A stretch of DNA of 64,000 nt from Hemerocallis citrina (taxonomy: Eukaryota; Streptophyta; Magnoliopsida; Asparagales; Asphodelaceae): assembly GCA_017893485.1 (NCBI GenBank), contig CM030361.1:307053224-307117223 (forward strand), read 5' to 3'. The first letter of the stretch is position 1; each line of letters begins with the position of its first letter. Shown piece by piece: positions 32,780 to 44,030 of the stretch. The translations under genes and the position numbers were made by a program. The notes beneath the pieces are model-generated. The model did no database searches, was not told the origin of the DNA, and saw only the letters and a list, made by a program, of their open reading frames with translations.

Positions 32780-34751
32780 ATGTCTGTAGCTTCTGTCTCC
32801 GAAGAAATCTCTTGGTCCGAGCCCTCCCTTGAAGTTGTCGAGGATTCGACTCCGACTAAGGGCAAGAAGGTGTTCGGCAAGGATTCGATCGTTGAAGATC
32901 CGAAGAGGATGAGAGAGTTCGGACAACTGCCAGGGCCGTTAACCGGGCTCCATAGAGTTAGGCAGCTCCCGGAGGATCAAGCCGAGCGAATCGTTCATGG
33001 GAGGGGGAGGTCCTTCGAGGAGAACGCCGCGAGGGAGACGACGGAGGCGGACGAGACGGCGTCGATCCTGCACGAGGAGGACTTGGCGGTGATCCGGGAT
33101 TCCTTTCACATCCCGGAGGAGTACGAGCTCATGCTGCCGGGTCCCGGGGTTAGGGCCAATTCGCCGTTGCCAGTGATGATGTGTTGCTGGCCGGTCGATG
33201 CCTTTATCGCCGGGGCTCAGCTGCCTCTCCACGCGTTCGCCGTTACCGTGGTAAGTTGGTTCGGGGTCAGCCCCATCCAACTCATGCCAAACGCGTGGCG
33301 AGTGACAAATGGTTTCGTTCTCCACTGCCAAGCTGCAGGGATCCAGCCGCAGTTGAACGTGCTTCGGACGTTATACTGGCTCCACCAAGGGAATAAATCG
33401 GAGTACTGGTATTACTTGACTCCGAGGCACGGTGGTAGGCTCGTCATATGCCCCGACTCCATTAAGCACTGGTGAGAGAAGTTTTTGGTTGTGCGGAGTC
33501 GGGAGGCATGGCCGATCCCCTCCAACTGGGTAGAAGGGGTGCCGAAGAGGGCGAGGGCGCTTCCGAAGCTCAGTGTAGAAGAAGAAGAAGCGGTCCGGAC
33601 TCTCCTTGATCGGCCAAAGTATGACTGGAGGGAGCTGACGGAGGACATCCTCTACAAGGGAGGGCTCTGCCGCGTAGATCCCAGTACGCGGCTCTCGTTA
33701 TGTTTTTGCTTTCTGAACTCTCTTCCTTGTATTTTGCGGTGTGCTAATCAATTTTTACTTTGGATGCAGAAACCATGGACTACGACGCCGTGCTGGCGCT
33801 CAGGGCCGGACTCGCGAGCAAGGCCCCCAAGAAGCACAAGAGGGTCGCGACCAAGCTGCCGTCGACCTTGAAGGCTTCGAGGATCACAGCCCCGGTCGAG
33901 GAGGTGGAGAACCTCGAAAGTCCTGTTGCCGCCGTGGTGGGGACTTCGGCTTCGGCCGCTACCGGCGAGTTCCCTATCGCTGCAGCCCTGGGAATGGCGA
34001 TGCCGCCTCTGACGGCAGTTGCCGAGGAGCTCCTGACGGAGGAGCACAAAAGAATTCACATTCCGGACTAGCAAGTCCGGAAGCACGACGGGTTCCTCGA
34101 CAACTCGCTGGCGAGCATGCAGGCCGTCAAGCACCTCGCCACTCCGAAGGACCGAGCCGCCATGGAGGCCGGGCGAGAGGGCGACGACGTGATCGAGATC
34201 GTTCGTTCGGCGGTGTCAGTAAGCCTTGAGCTTCTTTCATTTGTTGTACTCCTTTAACCAAAAAAAAAAAAAATTCTAACTCCTTTGGTTCTTCTTTGCT
34301 ATAGATCATCGTCCACTTTGGTCACCTCACCGAGAGGTTGACAGCTCTGGAGAAGGAGCTAAAGCAAGAATCCGACCAGGCTCGGAACGAGAAAGCTCGG
34401 CTGTCTAACGAGCTCGACAAGCTTCGCGTCGAGCACGAGGGCAGGTCGGCGAGGATGGTGCACCTCGAGTCCGAGGTGACGAGGTTGGAGGGCGAGCTCC
34501 TTCGCCAGAAGGAGGGGTCGGCCAAGCAGTTGGCCGAAGCCGAGGAAGCCAAGGCGGCAGCTGTGAAGGCGGCGGAGGACGCGACCCTGGAGAAGGCGCA
34601 GGGGTTCCTTGCCCAGAACATGGCGAAGGCCTTCGCCGCAGCCATCGACCGGGTGTCGAAGGAGTTCCCCGAGGTGAACGTCTCGGGGTGGAGGCTATTC
34701 CCCGGCCACGTCGAGGGTTTCGACCCTGAGTCCGAGGGGGAGGAGGAGTAA
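32780..34751 (+). pseudogene. Antisense gene of Tat element (putative gypsy-type transposon protein), 3 exons
   Basis: Exons 32780-33683, 33770-34218 and 34305-34751 join with GT...AG introns of 86 bp each and consistent phase, about 599 residues. Residues 100-230 match the plant 'putative gypsy type transposon' domain (LPVMMCCWPVDAFIAGAQLP, VVSWFGVSPIQLMPNAWRV). The second exon has a nuclear-signal-like KKHKRV; the third is a long coiled coil (LEKELKQESDQARNEKARLS) ending in an acidic tail. Two in-frame stops, TGA 33473-33475 and TAG 34069-34071, break it. It lies opposite to gag-pol, as known for some Tat elements; function unknown. Confidence 0.82.
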
Positions 34752-35135
34752 GGTCACTGATGAGGTCCCCGGTACCGTGGTCACTCCGCTGGCGGTGGCG
34801 TCCCCTTCGGAGAAGTCGACCCCCACCCGAACTCGTCGCCCGGGGAAAGAGGTCGCACCTTGACTCCGCTCCTCATTTTCTTGTTTTGTTTTTTGTTCTT
34901 TTTCCTTTTCTTTTCAATCATTGTAACGCCTAATAGTGGACTGGCCACCGCTGCTTTTTTGAAATGAATGAAAAGAAAATTTTTGAAGTGTTGGTGTTCG
35001 GATCTTCGTCTTTCGCCCCCCTTTCGTCAAATATTCTCTTTTTGTTTTGAAAGTTTCTTGTTTCGAAAATTTCTCAAGTGTGATGCTCCGGCAGTGTTTG
35101 AACTTTTGCTGTTTATCTCGATCTCTTTTCAGCTC

Positions 35136-36053
35136 ATGGTGGTCGCCCAAGATACCGAGGCAATTCGTTCGGACGAAGGAGCTCGAGCCGAGGCCGGCCT
35201 AGGGGCGACGAGGTTGTGTCTGGCACGATGCCGAGACCGGCTCCACGAAGTCGAGCTCGGATTGCGCCGAGCCGAAAGTGAAAGGAGACATCTTCAGCTC
35301 GTCCTCGGCCGGTGAGACATCGAGATTCGTCGTTTGGAAAGCAGAATCGCCGAAATGACTCCCACAGGAGAAGGTGAATATTCGCCGACCGCTTTCAGTA
35401 ATGAGCTTCGGATTCAGTGCATCCGTCATAACCTGTCTAAAATAACAGCGGAGAGGGACGACCTGCTTTCCGAGATTCGGCATCTGCAGGCTGTAGAGAC
35501 GAAGCTTCGGACGGAGGGCACGAGCTTGACAGGCAAGGTGGCAGAGCTGACGGTTGAACGGGACGGGTTGACAGCCGAAGTCGATGCCTTGAAGAGGGCT
35601 ACCGTTGACAAAAGTATCGAAGTCACTCTTCTTCGCCGCCTGATAGCGAGTCGCTCGAGTGTGCCGGACTCCGCGATTCTGCCACGCTTCGAGGTCGACG
35701 TAAAGGACGACTCTTTGAGGGAGCGGATTTCCGAGCTAGAGGCGGAGGTTGCTCGTCTGAAACCGCGCTCGGGGCCAATCAACGTCAGGAGCACTTCGTG
35801 CACTCGCGCGGAGAGCGATCGGGGCATTACATTTTATGAGATGGCGACCCGTCAGCGCATCGGCCATCCTAGTCCGGGGGACGCGCAGAGCTCGGTAGCA
35901 ATCTCGTCAAGCGGTGCGTCCGTCGGAGCTGCCACTAGAAGCGGCGCCGAGGATTCGTCCCAATTTGCCGGCTTGGGGTCGCGCTCCGGGGACAAGCGTC
36001 GTCACCCCCGAGTGTCTTTGAAGCGGAACACCCCGGCCCCAAGGAAGCGCTGA
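35136..36053 (+). pseudogene. Second antisense ORF of Tat element, coiled-coil protein
   Basis: From MVVAQDTEAIRSDEG the frame is rich in Glu, Arg and Leu, with heptad-like segments (LHEVELGLRRAESERRHLQL, ERISELEAEVARLK) and a basic tail RRHPRVSLKRNTPAPRKR. A TGA at 35313-35315 interrupts it; the same frame resumes at once and runs to 36053. A splice-acceptor-like tctcttttcag ends three bases before the ATG, so it may be the last exon of a longer transcript. No known enzyme domain seen. Confidence 0.65.
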
Positions 36054-36411
36054 AGACTTCGTTTATAAAAGCTTTTGTATTTTTTAGCTAAGTGTAATAA
36101 GTCGGCATTGTAACTTTCACTTTTTAGTAGCTTGTAATCTCTCTGTGCTTCGCACCGTATCTCATTTATCAATAAAATCTTGTTCCCGAACTTGTGTGTC
36201 CCTCGTAGTTCTGTGTAGTCTTTCTGTTTGTGACCGTTGTTCACTACGTCGAGGCTTTCTGGTTGGCCAATTGTTTGTTTGCAGGTCAGTGAGATGAGTG
36301 TTCGGCCAGTGGCGCCGAGCATTCTTTCTGGCGCCCACTCTCGCAGTTTGGCGAACTCGCGAAACGCGCTCAAGCTCAAGTGTTTGACCTCGGACTTTTG
36401 CTGTAGTGGCT

Positions 36412-37168
36412 CGATGGTCGTGGGAGCGATGGCGAGCTACTTCTAGCTCGCTCAAAAGCGAACTTGCGAGCCAAGTGTTGGACTCCTAACCATCGTTAGT
36501 TTAGTTCAACGGTTGTGGGAGCAATTCCGAATACTTTTAGCTCGCTTAGAAGCGAACTTACAAAGTAGAATCGAGCCAAGTGTTGGACTCTGATTCATCG
36601 TTAGATTAGTTCAACGGTTGTGGGAGCAATTCCGAATGGCGAACTACTTCTAGCTCGCTTAGAAGCAAACTTACGAAGTAGAATCGAGCCAAGTGTTGGA
36701 CTCCGAACCATCGTTAGATTAGTTCAACGGCTGTGGGAGCAATTCCGAATGGCGAACTACTCCTAGCTCGCTTAGAAGCGAACTTACGAAGTAGAATCGA
36801 GCCAAGTGTTGGACTCCGAACCATCGTTAGATTAGTTCAACGGCTGTGGGAGCAATTCCGAATGGCGAACTACTCCTAGCTCGCTTAGAAGCGAACTTAC
36901 GAAGTAGAATCGAGCCAAGTGTTGGACTCCGAACCATCGTTAGATTAGTTCAACGGTTGTGGGAGCAATTTCGAATGGCGAACTACTCCTAGCTCGCTTA
37001 GAAGCGAACTTACGAAGTAGAATCGAGCCAAGTGTTGGACTCCGAACCATCGTTAGATTAGTTCAACGGTTGTGGGAGCAATTCCGAATGGCGAACTACT
37101 TCTAGCCCGCTTAGGAGCGAACTTCGCGAAGTAGAATCGAGCCAAGTGTTGGACTCCGAACCATCGTT
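36412..37168. repeat. 113-bp tandem array in the Tat element
   Basis: About seven direct copies. The anchor gtgggagcaatt recurs at 36515, 36620, 36733, 36846, 36959 and 37072, so the period is 113 bp after a first shorter unit. Each unit contains agctcgcttagaagcgaac, a palindrome. Such arrays in Tat elements are known seeds of satellite DNA. Confidence 0.95.
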
Positions 37169-37390
37169 TGAAGAGTAAAAAGCAGAGAGATGCAAACAGT
37201 AGTAAAAATATGAAAAAACTTTATTTATTAATAACCAATGATCGGCTGCTTCTAAAGTTGCTAGCCGTTATTACAAGGTAAAAATGAAAGAAAATCACTA
37301 TAAGTAACAGGAAAAGAACGGTTCGACATCTCGAATTACTTAGAGAGGCGTTGTTGTTCTCTCTTGGTATTTTAAGAGATGGTCGGCATT

Positions 37391-38305
37391 CTAAGTCCTG
37401 GGGATCTCCCTGCCTTCGAGATCTTCTAGTCTGTATGTGCCGGGGCGGATTACTTTAGAGATCTTGTAAGGTCCCTCCCAATTTGGGGCCAATTTGCTTT
37501 TCTGACCTGGGAACGAGATGGCCAACTTTCGGAGGACCAGGTCCCCTTCTTTGAGGTCCGTTGGGCGGACTCTTTTGTTGTATGCTAGCTCGATCCTTCT
37601 TCGGTAGCTTTGTTGCCGTATGGCAGCTCTTTCTCGGATTTCGTCTATCAGGTCTAGACTTGCTCTGAGTTCTCTAGCATTCTGCTCTTCTTCAAAAGCT
37701 ATCAAACGAGGAGAGGGTATTCCGACTTCCAGGGGGATGATGGCCTCGGACCCATAGGTGAGATTGAATGGGCTCTCACCCGTTGGGGTCCGCTTTGTGG
37801 TGCGGTAGTTCCAGAGCACGTTGGGAAGCTGATCGACCCACAAGCCTTTGGAACACTTGTCTAACCTTTTCTTAATGCCGGAGAGGATCTATCGGTTGGC
37901 ATTTTCGGCCTGGCCATTTAACTGAGGATGAGAGACGGAGGAGAATCGGTGTTGTATGGCGAGATCTTCACATAAAGCTCGGAAGGCAGCCCCAGTGAAC
38001 TGCGTTCCGTTGTCTGTAATTAGGACCCTGGGGACGCCAAATCGGCAGATCACGTTCTTCCAGAAGAATTGAACGACCTTGTTTTCGGTGATCGTGGCCA
38101 AGGGCTCGGCCTCTATCCATTTCGAGAAATAGTCGATTGCCACGACTAGGAACTTGAACTGTCCGGGAGCTGGCCGAAACGGCCCTAGTAAATCCATCCC
38201 CCACATTGCGAATGGGATCGGACTTGATACGGAGGCAAGTGGAGCTTGTGGGAGGCATCGGATGTCGGAGTATTTCTGACAGGAGCTGCATTGCCGAACG
38301 TGTCA
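37391..38305 (-). pseudogene. Tat integrase
   Basis: After the TGA at 38303 the pol frame continues with the zinc-binding cysteines (CSSCQKYSD), MDLLGPFRPAPGQFKFLVV and IDYFSKWIEAEPL (first Asp), FGVPRVLITDNGTQF (second Asp) and SSVSHPQLNGQAENANR (Glu). A TAG (37889-37891) follows, then the C-terminal domain (LWNYRTTKRTPTGESPFNL, GDLVLRKLAISF, NWEGPYKISKV). All catalytic residues are present; only the two stops disable it. No chromodomain, as expected for Tat. Confidence 0.9.
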
Positions 38306-41234
38306 TTCAGCGTCCCGTAGGAGAGTGGGCCAGAAATACCCGTAGTTCAACACTTTGCGCGCCAGGGCTCTGGAACCAGAATGGGCCCCGCCGATGCCCT
38401 CATGAAGCTCTTGCAGGGCGTAATCGGCTAGCCCGGGGGAGAGGCACCTCAGGTAGGGCCGACCGTCCACCTGGGTAAAGGAGCGTTTATATAGGATGCC
38501 TCCGATTAGTGTGTAACGCTCGGCTGGGGTTCTAACCCTTCGCGCTTCCTTGGGGTCCTCAGGGAGGAGTCCGTCCCTTAAAAATTCGACGAGGTGTTTC
38601 ATCCAATTGTCTTCGAGGAGGACAGGCAATGTTTCTATGGAATCGGGAGTTTCGTCCTCTATGCTCGGCTTCAGGAGGACTTCTATCAGTACGGTCTGCT
38701 CGAGACCTTGAAGGGAAGAGGAGGCTAACTTGGATAGGGCGTCGGCGTGAGCATTTTCTTCTCGGGGGATTCTTTGGATGAGGGCCTCTTCAAACAGTGC
38801 CATGAGACCCTTGACTTTGGCTAAGTATTTAACCATCCTGTCATCGCGTGCTTCATACTCGCCGAGGACCTGATTGACGACTAGCTGGGAGTCGGTAAAG
38901 ATCCGGAGGTGTTGCGCCCCTGCATTTCGGGCCATGCCAAGGCCGGCTATGAGCGCCTCGTATTCAGCTTCATTGTTTGAAGCTTTGAAGTTTATACGGA
39001 GGGAGTATTGGAGGATGAAGTCATCTGGGCCTGCCAGGATGACCCCTGCCCAGCTTCCCTCATTGCAGGAGGATCCGTCAACATAAACCGACCAGACTGG
39101 TGGTCCCTTCACTGCTTGGCTGGACTCGGGGATAGTACTTTCAACTATGAATTCGGCTAGCGGCTGAGCCTTGATTGCGGTCCGAGACTAATAAGTTATA
39201 TCGTGTTGGCTCAGCTCGATAGACCATTTCATAAGGCGACCCGAAGTCTCGGGCTTGTAGAGGACCTGCTTCAGCGGCTGGTCGGTAAGAACGACCACCG
39301 AACGGGACTGATAATACGGGCGGACCTTCCTCGCGGCCATCACCAGGGCATAGGCCATTTTTTCTATCTTCGGGTATCGGAGTTTAGCGTCCCGAAGCAC
39401 CTTGCTGACATAATAGATGGGCTTCTGAGCTCGGTCTTCTTCCCTCACTAAGACTGCACTGAGGGTCTGCTCGGAGGCTACTAGGTAGAGGTAGAGGGGT
39501 TCACCAGGGATCGGTTTGCTGAGGAGAGGGGGATTGACGAGGTAAGCCTTGAGCTGGTCGAAGGACTCCTGTTGCTGCTGCCCCCATTCGAAACCTTTAG
39601 CCCCCCTGAGGGCCTTGAAGAAAGGGAGGCATTTCTCCCCGGACTTTGAGAGAAAATGCCCAATGGCGGCTAAGCGGCCTGTTAATCTCTGAACTTCTTT
39701 TACACTTTTGGGAGGGGCCATGTCTAATATGGCTTTGATTTTCTCCGGGTTTGCTTCAATTCCTCGTTGGCTAACCATGAAGCCGAGGAACTTCCCTGAT
39801 GAGACGCTGAACGCACACTTGTTCGGGTTGAGTCTCATATTGTGCTTTCTTAGAGCGTCAAATGCCTCTTGGAGGTCGGTCACATGATCAACGCCTCGGA
39901 TGCTTTTCACAAGCATGTCGTCAATGTATATCTCCATGTTCCGGCCGATCTGAGCCTGGAAAACCTTGTTGACGAGGCGTTGGTATGTTGCTCCTGCATT
40001 CTTTAGGCCGAACGGCATGACTCTGTAGCAATAGAGGCCTTGGTCGGTCACAAACGAGATCTTTGGGATATCCGGAGGGAACATCCGGATCTGATTGTAG
40101 CCTGAAAAGGCGTCCATGAAGCTGAGGAGCTCATGTCCCGAGGTTGCATCGATCAGGGTGTCAATACTCGGAAGAGGGAATGGGTCCTTGGGGCAAGCCT
40201 TGTTGAGGTCGGTAAAATCAATGCAAATCCTCCAAGTCTCATTGGACTTCTTCACCATTACTACATTTGACAACCACTCAGGATAGTTGACCTCCTGTAT
40301 GAACCGGGCCTTCAAGAGCTTGTCCACCTCCTCTTTGATAGCGAGCTGACGCTCGGGGGCAAACTTGCGCCTCTTCTGCTGAACCGGTTTGGACCCCGGA
40401 ACAACGCTCAGGTGGTGGACCAGGAGCTCTTCGGAGATTCCGGGCATATCTGCAGCTGACCAAGCGAAGAGGTCTTCGTTCCTTCGGATGCATTGTACAA
40501 TGTCTGAGCATAGGGCGGATGGGAGGGTCTTGCTAACAAAGAATTTGCGGGTCGGGTCCTGCTCAGAGAAAAGCACTTCCTCCAATTCGTCCACCGGCTC
40601 GGAGGTCGGCCGGGTAGTGTCTTGGGGGATTTCCAGAGTTTCTAAGGAGAGGACGGGTCCGAGGGTAGAGGTCATGTAACACTTACGGGCCGTCTCCTGA
40701 TTGCCCCTTACTTCCCCTACTCCGGCCCAAGTGGGAAACTTCATTTTAAGATGGTAGGCAGAAGGGACGGCTTCAAGGGTGGCTAGGCCGGGTCGGCCCA
40801 GAATGACATTGTAGGCTGCTGGGACATCTACGACCATGAAATCCATCGACTCCGTTCGGGTAGTAGGAGTTTTGCCAGCGGTTACATCGAGGGTAATCAC
40901 CCCTTCAATAGTCACTGGCACTCCTGTGAACCCATGGAGCGTGTAACCGGTGGGCTTGAGTCTATCTCGGGAGAGCTTTAGGCCCTTGAAAGCGGCGAGG
41001 AAGAGGATGTTTACGGAGCTGCCATTATCCACTAGAATCCTCTCCACTTTGAAATTTGCCATGTGGAGGTTGATGACGAGTGCGTCACAATGTGGGGTGC
41101 GAACTCCTTCAAGATCTTCGTCGGAGAATGTGACAGGCACTCCGAGGCCTTTGGGAGGAGGGGTGGTTCGGACCGAGTTGACTTCTCTTATAAATGCCTT
41201 CCGAGAGGAGTTTGAGGAGCCCCCATTGGGCCCC
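38303..41234 (-). pseudogene. Tat protease, reverse transcriptase and two RNase H domains
   Basis: Protease motif LVDNGSSVNILF, RT with WRICIDFTDLNKACPKDPF, LLSFMDAFSGYNQI and IYIDDMLVKS (about 39915-39930), then the usual gypsy RNase H (YLYLVASEQTLSAVLVRE). After a TAG at 39188-39190 comes a second, archaeal-type RNase H (WSVYVDGSSCNEGSWAGVIL, NNEAEYEALIAGL, HADALSKLAS) typical of the Tat lineage. The reading frame is continuous across the stops from 41140 to 37391. A one-base deletion near 41230 separates it from gag. Confidence 0.93.
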
Positions 41235-41331
41235 CATGAATGAGGTGGAGGACTCGCTCCTCCTCGAAGTCAGGCGTCTCTTCTCGTTCCGGACGCTTGT
41301 TAGCCCCCCGAGGTGGGAGAGGAAGTTCGGC

Positions 41332-43092
41332 TCAGTCCTTTCTTACAAACCTGGTCAGCTGCCCCCTCTGGATAAGGGCTTCGATCTCGTTCTTTAAGGC
41401 GCGACAATCGTTGGTGTCGTGCCCATGGTCCCTGTGATAACGGCACCATTTCTCATTATCTCTTTTCTTGGCGGGGGTGTTCATCCTCGGAGCAGGAGGT
41501 ATGATCCCTTCCTTTTCGACTTCCATCAGAATAGTCGAGACGTTAGTGGTGAGGGGAGTGAACTTCTCGAATCTGGGGGGAGGTCGGTGCTGGCCGGCAT
41601 TATCCTTCTGGAGCTTCTTGGCTCCTTCCTCTTCTGTTCCCTTTCTCTTAAACCCGGAGGAAGACCCCTCCCAGTTGGGTCGATGCTCGGCCTCTTCGGC
41701 CCGGATGTACTTTTCACTGCGAAGGAGGAGGTCGAAAAAGTTCTGTGGAGGCTTCTTGGCGAGGGAGGAGCGGAGGTTGGAATTGAGGACATTAGATTGA
41801 AATGCTGCCGCAGCGACCGACTGGTCAAGGGATGCTATGGACCTGGCTTCAGCTGTGAATCTCTTCACATAGTCTCTCAATTTCTCCCCCTTCTTCTGGT
41901 GGAGGTGCAATAGTGAGATGCTGGTCTTCTCAGCTCTACGGCTGCTTACGAAATGGGTGACGAAAAGGGTCTCGAACTGCTCGAAGGAGAATATTGAGAA
42001 GGGGGCAAGGCGAGAGTACCATTCTCGAGCTGGGCCCTTGAGAGTTGCGGGGAAGGTTTTGCAGAGGAGGGCATCAGAAGCTTGATGGAGGAGCATCAAG
42101 GTCTTAAAGCTTTCGATGTGATCAACGGGGTCGGTCTCCCCGGTGTAAGTCTCAAATTGGGGAGGTTTGAAACCGAACGGCACAGGTGCATCCACTATGG
42201 TTCGGGAGAAAGGGGGGCGGCTAGGATGTAGGGTCCTCCCCCTAAGTTCTTCTTCTCGGTCTATCTGGCCCAGGCGCCTCTCTACCTCATGAAGACGGCG
42301 GTACATGGTGTCGTCCCTCCGACGGTAATCAGCCGAGCCTCTAGACTCGTCTTCATACGAGGGAGAGCGAGGGCTACGGCGATGGTAACTTCGGGAGCAA
42401 CGAGGACTTGGGGTACGTCGGGAGTTGCTAGGAGCAGGACGAGGAGATGGGGACCGTCGGCGAGGGCTTCGGACCAGGGGAGGAGACGGAATCTTGGGTG
42501 CGTTAGTGTTGGGACGGAGATTGAGAGCTTGTAGGATGATCGCTTGGAACTGCTGGAACTCGGCACGTGTGATGGGTGCCTTATTGTTCCTGGGCTGTTG
42601 CCGTCCTGTAGCGGAGTGTGGCCTTCTTCGGTAGTGCTCGGGGGATTCTTTCCGACCCCTTCGGTTAAGGGACCTTCTATATTCCCGGTGGCGAGGGGAC
42701 CGCTCGTCCGGACGGTGTTGGCGGGAGGTTCCCTCTCGGGCCCGCTTCTCATCCAGATGGCGGCGAAGGTCATCATCTTTCTGGCGATTGAGGACGGTAT
42801 TGTGGCGACCAGAGGCTCGGGGATGATGGGAGGCCATAGAGTCCGAAGAGGCATTGTGGATGGAGACGTGGTCTTGGTGAAGAGGCTATTTTTTAGGGTT
42901 AGGACCCTTTGGGGGTGGCTGATTTGGAAGAGGTAGGTCCTGTTGGAGCGGGTCCTCCGCTTGAGGAGGAAGTTGTCCCTGCTGTTGGGTAGGCTGGATG
43001 GGAACTTCTTGCTGCTGATCGGAGTTGGGTCCTCTGTTAGATCCTCTTGATCTGACTTTCCTAGGAGGCATGGCTGGAGAAGATCTGTTCAC
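41332..43092 (-). pseudogene. Tat gag
   Basis: A start at 43092 or 43073 gives a basic, Gln/Pro-rich leader to a TAG at 42886; the same frame resumes with MASHHPRASGRHN and a very Arg/Ser-rich N-terminal third. The capsid region contains FETYTGETDPVDHIESFKTL and TLKGPAREWYSRLAPFSIF, and a CCHH-like knuckle CRYHRDHGHDTNDC lies near the end. TGA at 41332-41334 stops it just before protease. Gag forms the particle that packages the RNA. Confidence 0.9.
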
Positions 43093-43127
43093 TGGGAAGA
43101 GGAGAGGTTTCTATTCGTTAGTTTCCC

Positions 43128-43143
43128 ATAGATAGCGCCAATC
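43128..43143 (-). other. Primer binding site of the Tat element
   Basis: On the minus strand GATTGGCGCTATCTATGGG follows the 5' LTR end CGGCAACA. It resembles the GGCGCC-type PBS used by Tat/Athila elements (not initiator tRNA-Met). The exact tRNA is not assigned. Confidence 0.7.
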
Positions 43144-43766
43144 TGTTGCCGCTAAATTTGGTGTGGGGGCAAATAGATAGTATTTGTGGATTCTTAGGGA
43201 AACTGTATAGTAAACCTGTATACCTGTTCCGTCGGGATCTGATCGTCGCTCCTGCCGTACACCTGCAAAAAGTGCGAGTCACCGGGGTTGTTCCCGGCGA
43301 CGCACCCTCCGACGCTCAAGTCAGTAATCTAGGAAGACTATGAAAGAGCGCAAAAACTGGAGAAAGATTGATTACCTCTTAATGGAGATGGATGGGGGGT
43401 ATTTATAGGTGTCTTAGGGAATAGATTAGGAATGTAATTCCCGTGATCTGATAAGGAATATTCTCCTTGTAAACAGATTAGGAATGTAATCCCTAATTCC
43501 CAGTGGAGGGATAGGCATGAATCAGGGATGTTGATTAGGATCTAATCAGGAGCCTTAATTCTATCCCTCTGATCGGGCTTTATTGCTGGTTGAAACCCAC
43601 ACCCGATTGAAGCGGATCCGTCTGTGGGTTATTGGGTCTTTAACGGAGAGACCCAGTACCCATCTCAGATCCTATTTGTAGGTGAAATTACCGTTTCACC
43701 CCTGGGCTTCAAGATTCGTGCCCGATTTGGACGGTTCCGATTAACCCCCATTTTTTAGCCATATCA
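43144..43766 (-). repeat. 5' LTR of the Tat element
   Basis: 623 bp, TATA box on the minus strand (plus-strand 43400-43407). Differs from the 3' LTR at about 15 sites, mostly C/T and G/A. Confidence 0.95.
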
Positions 43767-44030
43767 TATATGAATCAGCTACTTTCACTGCATCTTATAC
43801 ACATAAATTTTAAATATGACACGCACATCTAACATGAAAGTTTTCATTACATGGAGGAGCTAATTGTGTTTTTAATGTATTAATCGAAGTATTGTTGTTA
43901 GATACATTATCAACACTAATAGTAAAAATTTTATCGCGAATATGAAATAAATCACAAACTTCTAAAAGATATGTTGTGATAACCATACCACTATGGGAAT
44001 ACGGCAAAGAGGCAAGTGATATGTTCTCTT
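43767..44030 (-). pseudogene. hAT transposase pseudogene, middle part
   Basis: The minus strand reads SHSGMVITTYLLEVCDLFHI, KIFTISVDNVSNNNTSINTL and NFHVRCACHI: the hAT catalytic region (ITLDNASNN and HVRCxAH pattern). It continues at 30116 on the other side of the Tat element. The N-terminal part is absent; copia D lies where it should be. Confidence 0.85.

Larger units (their letters stand above)
30117..43766 (-). mobile_element. Tat-lineage Ty3/gypsy retrotransposon, 13.65 kb, with antisense gene
   Basis: LTRs at 30117-30738 and 43144-43766 (TGTTGCCGC ... ATATCA) are flanked by perfect TATAT repeats (30112-30116, 43767-43771). Gag, protease, RT, RNase H, a second (archaeal-type) RNase H and integrase run on the minus strand. 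A 6.6 kb region between integrase and 3' LTR holds plus-strand genes and two tandem arrays. Extra RNase H, antisense ORFs and 3' tandem repeats are established traits of the Tat/Ogre group. The LTRs differ at about 15 sites, mostly transitions. It inserted into the hAT transposase pseudogene. Confidence 0.96.

Noticed and set aside
32780..34751. A host gene model on the plus strand
   Set aside because: It lies inside the Tat LTRs, has the retroelement-associated 'gypsy type transposon' domain and shares the element's decay pattern, so it belongs to the element.
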